In this document: positions 8,270 to 15,277 of the stretch, piece by piece | Position numbering within the stretch: the stretch's first letter is position 1 | How the letters are laid out: every line of letters begins with the position of its first letter | NCBI GenBank assembly: GCA_050952725.1 | Contig: JBMNLN010000001.1 | Location: 992,001 to 1,056,000, forward strand | Length of the DNA: 64,000 bases | Direction: 5' to 3' | Origin: JAQWCH01 sp050952725 | GTDB lineage: Bacteria; Bacillota_I; Bacilli_A; RFN20; CAG-826 | Program-made: the position numbers and the translations under genes | The notes under the pieces: generated by a model | Databases searched by the model: none | The model's input: the letters and a program-made list of their open reading frames with translations, nothing else | What the model was told of the DNA's origin: nothing

Positions 8270-9478
8270 AAACAACATAGATTAATCCTTCTGAGTATTA
8301 CCGCCCTTTTGTCTGCCTGTGGCAACGGGACTAAGTTTGATAATTTGGTCCACCGTTTACCGATGGCGAAAACCGCGATGTTTTTAGACCAAGATGTAGT
8401 TGCTCGCACAGCGACGAAATCTTTAGAAAGACTGATGCCGTTTATGCAAAAAGATGGGATTGAAGATTATGTTTTATCCCCAGCCACCTACAGTCTAGCG
8501 ATTGCTGGCCTCGCCGCGGTCAGTGAAAATTTTGATCATCGCGCTTTTGGGATGATCGATGCCAAAGCTGATGTCAATGCTTTTTTAACATCATGGAACT
8601 ACGAAGATCGAGATGACAACGAATATGACCGCAAATATACTTTTTTCCGCGCGGCGGTCCTGCATCAACAAATTGGACCAACTTATGCGTTTGATAAGGA
8701 AAAACAAAAACAGGTCAGCACTGACTATATCTCAACAATGGTTTCGACGATGGAAAACTATCGCCAAGATGCGGATGCTTTTTTTAAGGAAAAAATCGGC
8801 TTAAATCTCAAGGTGCCTGATCTTAATCTCGAAGGCGATGCCGTCGCCACCTATGGCGTCTTAAAAATGAAAGATTATGTCCCTAATGGTCTGCCCCATG
8901 CCGCCAAACCCTTCCACTTTAAAAACGGTCTATCCAACACGGATGCCTATGTTTTTGCCGAGGAAAATCTGCCGGCGACTTTGCCCTATTATCGCGGTGA
9001 GAATTATCAAGCGTTTAAAGTCCACATACGTTCAACCCAACTTCTAATCGTCCTTCCCGATGTTGATGTCGCTCTTGACCAGGTTGATGTGACTGAAGCG
9101 TATGTCAACTTAATCAATAGCACCAACTCGGCGAATGCCTTTGGCTATATTCCCTTCTTTCATAATCGAGTCGAAGGCATTGATTTAAGCACTTCCTTCC
9201 ATGATGTGATTACGGGAAGTGAAGTCTATATGAGCAAACTGCTTCAAGAAGAAGTCTTCAATGACTTAGTGATTGATGCGGTTATTCAATCCAATGATTT
9301 TGAATTTAATCAACATGGAGTGGCAGGGGAATCAATTACCGTGATTCCGACCTGTGGCATGTCCATGCCCGAAGGAGACGACCCCTTAAATCTTTCGGTC
9401 GATCGCCCTTTTTATGCGATTGCTTTAAAGGATAATTTCCCGTTATTCGTCAATAAAATTTGTCATCCAGGGGCTTGA
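8267..9478 (+). CDS. Serpin-family lipoprotein (putative protease inhibitor)
   Basis: The 403-aa product starts with a short lipoprotein signal ending in a lipobox-like LLSAC, so it is predicted to be lipid-anchored on the outer face of the membrane. The body has serpin length. Its end carries serpin signatures: a hinge-like segment (FNQHGVAGESITV), a short reactive loop with PTCGMSMPE, then LSVDRPFYAIA (VDRPF 378-382) and LFVNKICHP, corresponding to the family DRPFLFxI...GxxxxP ending. The hinge is poorer in Ala/Gly than in classical inhibitory serpins (usual EEGTEAAAAT), so inhibition by loop insertion is possible but not assured. It stands alone and appears leaderless. The serpin assignment is firm; the target protease is unknown. 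Confidence 0.88.
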   Translation: MKQHRLILLSITALLSACGNGTKFDNLVHRLPMAKTAMFLDQDVVARTATKSLERLMPFMQKDGIEDYVLSPATYSLAIAGLAAVSENFDHRAFGMIDAKADVNAFLTSWNYEDRDDNEYDRKYTFFRAAVLHQQIGPTYAFDKEKQKQVSTDYISTMVSTMENYRQDADAFFKEKIGLNLKVPDLNLEGDAVATYGVLKMKDYVPNGLPHAAKPFHFKNGLSNTDAYVFAEENLPATLPYYRGENYQAFKVHIRSTQLLIVLPDVDVALDQVDVTEAYVNLINSTNSANAFGYIPFFHNRVEGIDLSTSFHDVITGSEVYMSKLLQEEVFNDLVIDAVIQSNDFEFNQHGVAGESITVIPTCGMSMPEGDDPLNLSVDRPFYAIALKDNFPLFVNKICHPGA

Positions 9479-9496
9479 TTCCGATTAATGTGACCA

Positions 9497-9529
9497 TGGT
9501 CTTCATCAATTAAAGATGACCTTCTTATT
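9497..9529 (+). terminator. Terminator after the serpin gene
   Basis: GGTC(TT)CATC pairs with GATGACC around AATTAAA and is followed by the T-rich stretch TTCTTATTTTG. Confidence 0.55.
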
Positions 9530-9535
9530 TTGTTC

Positions 9536-9550
9536 TATAATAAAATCATG
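9536..9550 (+). promoter_or_regulatory. Leaderless promoter
   Basis: TATAAT at 9536-9541, six bases, then ATG at 9548, with no ribosome-binding site. The geometry is the same as at the serpin and ruvA genes. Confidence 0.6.
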
Positions 9551-10399
9551 CAAACCAAACATCAAAAACATCTGCTTCACTTACAAAAACAAGGTCAGTA
9601 CCAAGAAATATTAACCTATATCTCCTTCCATCGGGAGCAACTTCTTGCGCTCGATCCCATTTTGTTATTAGAGATTGAAGTGAACGCTTTAACCGAGTTA
9701 AAACGCGTTGATGAACGCGAAGTTCTCTTTAAAAAATATGAGGATGGTCCTTATATCTCGCAGGAATTTGATGAGGCTTTAAGCGCCTTAAAAAAAGTGA
9801 TTAAACGTGATCAACGCCGAGTCAAAAAAGAGTATACCGCTGGAGAAATCAAGCGGCTTTTAGCTATCGATTCTCCTTATTCTCAGCAACTGATCGCAAT
9901 CAACTATCTCCAAAGCGTCGATCCTCAACCTTATCTTCCTCTGGTGCGCAACCTAGTGAAAAAGGCCCGGGCGATTGAACCCCAACTCTTAGGTTTATTT
10001 CTCCTGATGAAAGCCAACGATGAAGAACGCTTAACCTTTACTTCTTGTAATTTAAATCGTACTCACACGGTGATTCCCAAAGAACTTCCGCTCCCTTTAA
10101 CGAGTGAGGTGGAATTATTGGTCCTTAGTCTAATCGAAACCTTAACTAACAATGTCACCGTTAATCAATTTGCAAAAACGATTTATCAGACTCTGGTCTT
10201 TCATCTTTTCCCCGATCAAATCAGCCGAGAAGAACTCCCCTACCTTTTAATTTTCTTAGAAAGCGAAGCGCGACTTTTACTCGGAGAAAAAGATTATCCG
10301 CAAACCTTACTGAAGCAACATCAGATCGATTTCCCCACCTATCGTCAGTATGCTGATGTTTATCATCTTGCGTTGCAAGAAGGTGAAGCACTCGCATAA
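9548..10399 (+). CDS. Conserved-looking helical protein of unknown function
   Basis: This 283-aa protein has no signal peptide or membrane segment. It is rich in Leu, Glu, Lys and Gln and reads as a string of helices of TPR-like character (e.g. HLLHLQKQGQYQEILTYI near the start, SALKKVIKRDQRRVKKEY near residue 90). It loosely resembles the DUF3196-type helical proteins of mollicutes, but I cannot confirm that. I choose ATG 9548 over the in-frame TTG at 9530 because the -10 box would otherwise lie inside the coding region. It precedes tig with a 190-bp gap and its own promoter there, so it is probably monocistronic. Confidence 0.75.
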   Translation: MQTKHQKHLLHLQKQGQYQEILTYISFHREQLLALDPILLLEIEVNALTELKRVDEREVLFKKYEDGPYISQEFDEALSALKKVIKRDQRRVKKEYTAGEIKRLLAIDSPYSQQLIAINYLQSVDPQPYLPLVRNLVKKARAIEPQLLGLFLLMKANDEERLTFTSCNLNRTHTVIPKELPLPLTSEVELLVLSLIETLTNNVTVNQFAKTIYQTLVFHLFPDQISREELPYLLIFLESEARLLLGEKDYPQTLLKQHQIDFPTYRQYADVYHLALQEGEALA

Positions 10400-10534
10400 C
10401 TTTTTTAAAATTGAGGGAGATATTTACTTATATTCTCGTTTAATTTCTACCTTCTTATTTACTTCTGCTTTAGAAAATTAAACGTTTATCTGATGTTATT
10501 TTCGCTTTAAAAGTGGCGATTTTAGGTGTTTTTC

Positions 10535-10592
10535 TTGTGAGAAGAGGAGAGAAGTATTATAATAACGCCGTATTGAAATTTAAGGAGAGATT
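10535..10592 (+). promoter_or_regulatory. Promoter and RBS of tig
   Basis: TTGTGA (10535-10540), a 17-bp spacer and TATAAT (10558-10563), followed by an AAGGAGAG ribosome-binding site at 10581-10588. The preceding 10400-10534 is A/T-rich with no gene. Confidence 0.8.
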
Positions 10593-11867
10593 ATGAAAAC
10601 TATTGTGAATCGTTTAGAAAACTCACGCGTGGAAATCGTCGTGGATTTTTCACCTGAAGAATGGGCGGCCGCTCAGGCGAAGGCTTTTAAAAAACTTTGG
10701 GCCAATCTCGAAGTTAAAGGCTTCCGTAAAGGCAAAGCCCCCGAACCGATCGCGAAGAAGGAAATCCCCCAAGTGAAAATCTTCGGGGCGGCGATTGATG
10801 ATCTATTACAACCGACCTTCAGTGCGGTCTTAGAGGAAAACCAACTAGCCCCGATGGCCCGTCCTTCCTATGATGTGACGAAAGTCTCCGATGCGGAATT
10901 ACAGATGAAATTCTTAATCGTAGTTGCGCCAGAAGTCGAACTTAGCCCCTACAAGGATTTGGAAATTGGCCATCGCGAATTAGAAATTACCGCGGAAGAA
11001 GTTGAAGCGCGAATGGAAACATTGCGCACGCAACACGGAGAATTAGTCGTCACGGATCGCCCTGCGCAATTAGGCGACACAGCCGTCATCGATTTTGAAG
11101 GCTGGAAAGATGGGGTGGCCTTTGAAGGTGGTAAGGGAGAAAATCACTCCTTAGAACTCGGTTCCAAATCATTTATCCCCGGCTTTGAAGAGCAATTAGT
11201 CGGGCATCGAGCCGGTGAGGAATTCGAAATTGAAGTGACTTTCCCGAAAGAATACACCCCAGAACTCGCCGGACAAAAAGCGACGTTTAAGGTGAAAATT
11301 CACGAGGTTAAAGAAAAGAAAACTCCAGAATTAAATGATGCTTTCGTCGCTGATTTAAATCTTCCTGGTGTGGTCGATGTCGCTGGACTTAAACTTCATG
11401 AAACGGAAAAACTACGTCGTGAAAAAGAACAAGAAGAACGCAACCGCTATATCGGTGAAGTTTTAAAACACCTGCGCGAACATAGCAAAATTGAACTCGC
11501 CAGTGAAATCGTCACCGATGAAGTCGAACACATGATGAGCGAATTAGAAGGCCAAGTCAGCCAAAGTGGTCTCTCGATGGAGCAATACTACGAAATGAGC
11601 GGTCAAACGCAAGAAGAAGTTCAAAAGACGATGCGGGAAGAAGCCACGCGCAACATCCAGAACTTCTTGATTATTGAAAAGATTGCCGAAGTTGAGGGGT
11701 TTGAAGCCACCGATGAATTAGTCGATTTCGAAATCAGTAAAATTGCGATGCAATACAAGATGGAAGAAGAAAAAGTCCGCGAGATTTTCGCAGCCAATAT
11801 GAACCGTTTACGCAGTGAGATCAAACAACGGCAAACCTTCGATTTCCTCATCGAAAATAACAAATAA
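10593..11867 (+). CDS. tig: Trigger factor (ribosome-associated chaperone/prolyl isomerase)
   Basis: This 424-aa chaperone binds the ribosome exit tunnel and protects nascent chains. The N-terminal ribosome-binding signature GFRKGKAP lies at 43-50. The FKBP-type isomerase domain spans about 150-245 (GDTAVIDFEGWKDG, FIPGFEEQLVGH), and the helical C-terminal arm domain fills the remainder. Length and order are normal for the family. A terminator follows, so the gene is transcribed alone, upstream of lon. Confidence 0.97.
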   Translation: MKTIVNRLENSRVEIVVDFSPEEWAAAQAKAFKKLWANLEVKGFRKGKAPEPIAKKEIPQVKIFGAAIDDLLQPTFSAVLEENQLAPMARPSYDVTKVSDAELQMKFLIVVAPEVELSPYKDLEIGHRELEITAEEVEARMETLRTQHGELVVTDRPAQLGDTAVIDFEGWKDGVAFEGGKGENHSLELGSKSFIPGFEEQLVGHRAGEEFEIEVTFPKEYTPELAGQKATFKVKIHEVKEKKTPELNDAFVADLNLPGVVDVAGLKLHETEKLRREKEQEERNRYIGEVLKHLREHSKIELASEIVTDEVEHMMSELEGQVSQSGLSMEQYYEMSGQTQEEVQKTMREEATRNIQNFLIIEKIAEVEGFEATDELVDFEISKIAMQYKMEEEKVREIFAANMNRLRSEIKQRQTFDFLIENNK

Positions 11868-11888
11868 TATCCGTAAACAATTTCAAAG

Positions 11889-11915
11889 AAATCTACCTGG
11901 AAGGGTAGATTTTTT
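11889..11915 (+). terminator. Terminator after tig
   Basis: AAATCTACC pairs with GGTAGATTT and is followed by T's. Confidence 0.85.
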
Positions 11916-11988
11916 AAAATGAAAGGTGATTTATCCGCCAAAAGCGATAAAAATGTTAATTTTTTGCCAAATTTCACCCATTTTTAAT

Positions 11989-12047
11989 GCCTTTTCGTTA
12001 CACGAAAGGCCAATCTATTGTATAATTCCTATAATGGAGGTAGATCG
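11989..12047 (+). promoter_or_regulatory. lon promoter with overlapping dyad
   Basis: An inverted repeat GCCTTT(T)CGT / ACGAAAGGC (11989-12010) sits where the -35 of the TATAAT at 12021-12026 would be, which suggests an operator. It is not the CIRCE (HrcA) sequence. A GGAGGT ribosome-binding site follows at 12035-12040. Confidence 0.5.
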
Positions 12048-14423
12048 ATGAAACCAAATAAAAAAACCGCCACATATAATTTACCCCTGGTCTTCACGCG
12101 CGGGCAGGTCATTTTCCCTGGTGACCAAAATGCGATGATTGATGCGGGGAGAAAATTCACCCTGAATGCGATTGATCGCGCTTACCAAAGCGAAACTAAA
12201 TATATTGTCGTGGTTGCGCAGAAAGTCTATACGACAGCCAACCCGAAATTCGAAGATGTTTTTCATGTCGGCACCTTATGTGAAATCACCCGTATTGTCC
12301 GCATGCAAAACTATGTGACGATGACGATTCGCGGCCTTGAACGAGTCGAACTCTTAAACGCCGAGTTGATCGATGCCGCGTGGATGGGCGATGTCGAAGT
12401 TCGTCCTTCAATCGTGAGCAACCTAGAAGAAATCCGTCCTTTATTTGATGAATTGAGCCTGATTATTCGGGAAAACCCCGAAATCACTTACCAAATTACC
12501 CCGGAAGTACGTTCGAAGATCAACAACGAACTCTCCGCTTCCGATTTAGCCGATATCGCGGCTAATTTCCTCATTAATGCCACCGAGCAAAAACAGCAGG
12601 CATTAGAAATTTTCGATGTCAAAGAACGCCTGGAATACGTCATCGATGTGATTAACAGCGATCAAGCGGAAGATGAAGTCCGTTCGATTGCCGAAGCGAT
12701 TAAGCAAGAAGAAGAGAAGGCTTCGACGGATAAAACCGGTGAAGACGAAGATGACGATGATGAAGAAGATCTTGATACCACCGAGGAAATCATCGCTAAA
12801 CTCCGGGCCAATCCCTATCCAAAACCGATTAAACGCAAAGTGCGGCGCGAACTGCGGCGACTAGGCGGAAATGAAGCGGACCGGATGCGTGCCCTGGATT
12901 ATATCGACTGGCTCTTAAAAATTCCTTATTGGCAAGAGACCATCGATAACAACGACTTAAAAAATGTCCAAACCGTGCTCGATGAAGACCATTACGGTTT
13001 AGAAGATGCGAAAAAACGCATTATTGAATATATTGCCGTGAAAGAGATGACTAATGATTCGCATTCACCGATTATCTGTTTCTATGGTGAACCAGGGACA
13101 GGGAAGACCTCGTTAGCGAAATCGATTGCCCGAGCTTTAGGACGAAAACTGGTCAAAGGCTCGTTAGGGGGCGTGGATGACGAAGCTAAAATTCGCGGTT
13201 TTTTACGCACTTATGTCGGGGCGCAACCGGGAATGATCATCCAAGCGATGAAGCGCGCGGGTACGATTAATCCCGTCTTTATCCTCGATGAGGTTGATAA
13301 ACTCGGGGCCTCGCGCCAAGGTGATCCCTCAGCCGCCCTTTTAGAAGTGCTCGATCCCGAACAAAATAAACAATTCAATGACCACTATATCGAAGAAGAT
13401 TACGATTTGAGTCGGGTGATGTTTATCGCCACCGCGAATAATATCGAAAATATCCCGCCCGCTTTACGCGACCGCATGGAGATGATCTATCTTCCTCCCT
13501 ATACCGAGGATGAAAAAATCAACATTGCCACCAAACACTTAATTCCCAAGGAAATCAAAAATCACGGTTTAGAAAAATATGGCATTACCTTGACCCGCGA
13601 TGCGGTGATTACCATCATTAATCACTACACCTTAGAAGCTGGAGTTCGGGCTTTATCCAAACAAATCGCCTCCATTTTACGGAAACTCTCGGTGGAAATT
13701 CTTCAGGAGAAGAAACCGAAATTTAAGATTACTTCCGCCGAAGTTCGTCGCTATCTAGGCGATGAATTAGTCCTGGGAAATAAAAAGCAAACCCACGATA
13801 CGGTCGGTGTCGTCACTGGACTTGCGGTCATCGGTGGCGTCGGCGGCGATATCCTCCCGGTTGAAGTTTCCGTGGAAGTTCCAGGACGCGGCAATGTCAA
13901 TGTCACCGGGAATCTCCGGGATTTGATGAAAGAATCAGGGATGATTGCCATGGGTCACGTCCGTTCATTTGCCAACCATTACGGAATTGATCCCCAAATT
14001 TTTGAAGAGATTAACCTTCACCTCCACTTCCCCGATGCCGCTCCCAAAGATGGCAACTCAGCTGGAATCGCCATGGGGGTCGGCATTATCTCGGCTTTAA
14101 CTGGAAGAAAAGTCAAAGCGGATGTCTGTATGACTGGCGAAATTTCTCTGATGGGGAAAGCTCTTCGCATCGGAGGGGTGCGGGAAAAATTAACTGGAGC
14201 TCTGCGCGCGGGAATGAAAAAAGTCTTAATTCCGCGAGACAATGAACGCGATTTAAAGAAAGTTCCTGATGAAGTCAAGAATAATTTGGAAATCATCATC
14301 ATCGACACTTTGCAAGATGCGGTCCAAGAAGCTCTTTCAGATGAAGTGGAAAAGAATCAAGGATTGATCGATTTGATTTTACAGAAAAAACTCAAAGCAA
14401 ACGCCAATGATCAATTATCGTAA
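12048..14423 (+). CDS. lon: ATP-dependent protease Lon
   Basis: This 791-aa cytoplasmic protease degrades damaged and regulatory proteins. It has an N-terminal LAN domain (1-~200), an AAA+ module with Walker A GEPGTGKT at 347-354 and Walker B FILDEVDK, and a C-terminal Ser-Lys protease with DGNSAG (S671) and GVREK (K714); the 43-residue spacing equals that of E. coli S679/K722. An Asp/Glu-rich stretch (EDEDDDDEED, about 232-245) between the N-domain and the helical linker is unusual for the family. I choose ATG 12048 because GGAGGT lies 7 nt upstream; an in-frame ATG 30 nt earlier lies too close to the -10 box. engB starts inside its 3' end. Confidence 0.96.
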   Translation: MKPNKKTATYNLPLVFTRGQVIFPGDQNAMIDAGRKFTLNAIDRAYQSETKYIVVVAQKVYTTANPKFEDVFHVGTLCEITRIVRMQNYVTMTIRGLERVELLNAELIDAAWMGDVEVRPSIVSNLEEIRPLFDELSLIIRENPEITYQITPEVRSKINNELSASDLADIAANFLINATEQKQQALEIFDVKERLEYVIDVINSDQAEDEVRSIAEAIKQEEEKASTDKTGEDEDDDDEEDLDTTEEIIAKLRANPYPKPIKRKVRRELRRLGGNEADRMRALDYIDWLLKIPYWQETIDNNDLKNVQTVLDEDHYGLEDAKKRIIEYIAVKEMTNDSHSPIICFYGEPGTGKTSLAKSIARALGRKLVKGSLGGVDDEAKIRGFLRTYVGAQPGMIIQAMKRAGTINPVFILDEVDKLGASRQGDPSAALLEVLDPEQNKQFNDHYIEEDYDLSRVMFIATANNIENIPPALRDRMEMIYLPPYTEDEKINIATKHLIPKEIKNHGLEKYGITLTRDAVITIINHYTLEAGVRALSKQIASILRKLSVEILQEKKPKFKITSAEVRRYLGDELVLGNKKQTHDTVGVVTGLAVIGGVGGDILPVEVSVEVPGRGNVNVTGNLRDLMKESGMIAMGHVRSFANHYGIDPQIFEEINLHLHFPDAAPKDGNSAGIAMGVGIISALTGRKVKADVCMTGEISLMGKALRIGGVREKLTGALRAGMKKVLIPRDNERDLKKVPDEVKNNLEIIIIDTLQDAVQEALSDEVEKNQGLIDLILQKKLKANANDQLS

Positions 14424-14985
14424 TACGGTTTTTGTCACGTCCTTAGCCAAGGGAAATGCCCCGCGTAAGGAAGTTTTGCCCGAGGTGCTTTTAGTTGGTC
14501 GTTCCAACGTCGGTAAATCTTCTTTTCTCAATGCCCTTGTCAATCATAAAAACCTGGCGCGGACTTCGGGTAAACCAGGCCATACGCGGCTTTTAAATTT
14601 TTTTAAAGTGGATAATACCTTTTATTTAGTCGATGCGCCTGGTTATGGCTATACCCGTGGGGGCGGAAGCCATCTATTGCGCTTTGGCGAATTGATGGAA
14701 ACTTATTTTACGGATAATTCGCAGTTACAATTCGTCTTGCTGCTATTGGATAGCCGACACGATTTTTCTATTGATGATCAAGCTTTTTTTGAATTTCTGC
14801 TCAAAGAAAAGATTCCAGTAAAAATCATCCTGACCAAAGCGGATAAACTCAATCAAAAAGCCCGTGCCCAAGCATTAAAACGGATAGAACAACTGCTCGT
14901 CGAGCATCCGGAGATTCCTTATTACTTCTTTAGCACCGAAAATCGCGATTTAATAGAAACGGTAAAGCGAAATCTCTATCCGTGA
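14407..14985 (+). CDS. engB: Ribosome biogenesis GTPase EngB/YsxC
   Basis: This 192-aa small GTPase is needed for 50S subunit assembly. It carries G1 GRSNVGKSSF (~31-40), G2 region TSGKPGHTR, G3 DAPGYGY and G4 TKADK. The length is typical. The start overlaps the end of lon by 17 nt, so it is co-transcribed and probably translationally coupled, as lonA-ysxC are in Bacillus. The next unit begins with its own promoter and T-box. Confidence 0.96.
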   Translation: MINYRNTVFVTSLAKGNAPRKEVLPEVLLVGRSNVGKSSFLNALVNHKNLARTSGKPGHTRLLNFFKVDNTFYLVDAPGYGYTRGGGSHLLRFGELMETYFTDNSQLQFVLLLLDSRHDFSIDDQAFFEFLLKEKIPVKIILTKADKLNQKARAQALKRIEQLLVEHPEIPYYFFSTENRDLIETVKRNLYP

Positions 14986-15014
14986 TATTTATCGTTGAAT
15001 CTCCGCGCTCCTGA

Positions 15015-15043
15015 TTGTTTTTTTGTGCAATTTCTCCTATAAT
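15015..15043 (+). promoter_or_regulatory. Promoter of the valS T-box transcript
   Basis: TTGTTT (15015-15020), a 17-bp spacer, and TATAAT (15038-15043). Confidence 0.75.
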
Positions 15044-15049
15044 GTCCTC

Positions 15050-15260
15050 GACGTTGACGTTAAGGAGTAATCAATCGCTCTTGGAGCAGAGAATCTATCC
15101 GCGGCTGGAAGATAGAACAAGACATTGATGAAGGTCGTAACCGAGTCAATAGGGAACTATCGTGTCTACGCGTTAAGTAGAACAACGAAGAGCATTACCA
15201 ATGAGGTAATGAATTAAGGTGGTACCACGTGCAAGCGTCCTTAACTGGACGTTTTTTGTT
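15050..15260 (+). promoter_or_regulatory. T-box leader of valS (tRNA-Val sensing)
   Basis: The leader carries the T-box core AAGGTGGTACCACG (about 15216-15229) just before an intrinsic terminator, and a long Stem I region from about 15055. Val codons GTG and GTC at 15162-15166 lie where the specifier loop 3' strand is expected; I cannot decide which is used. Uncharged tRNA-Val would bind and favour the antiterminator, switching valS on. Confidence 0.9.
15235..15257 (+). terminator. T-box regulated terminator
   Basis: GCGTCC-TTAACT-GGACGT hairpin plus six T's, directly downstream of the T-box sequence. Confidence 0.85.
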
Positions 15261-15277
15261 TTTTTAAGGAGGTCTTT

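Noticed and set aside
11989..12010. CIRCE heat-shock element before lon
   Set aside because: The dyad GCCTTTCGT/ACGAAAGGC does not match TTAGCACTC-N9-GAGTGCTAA.
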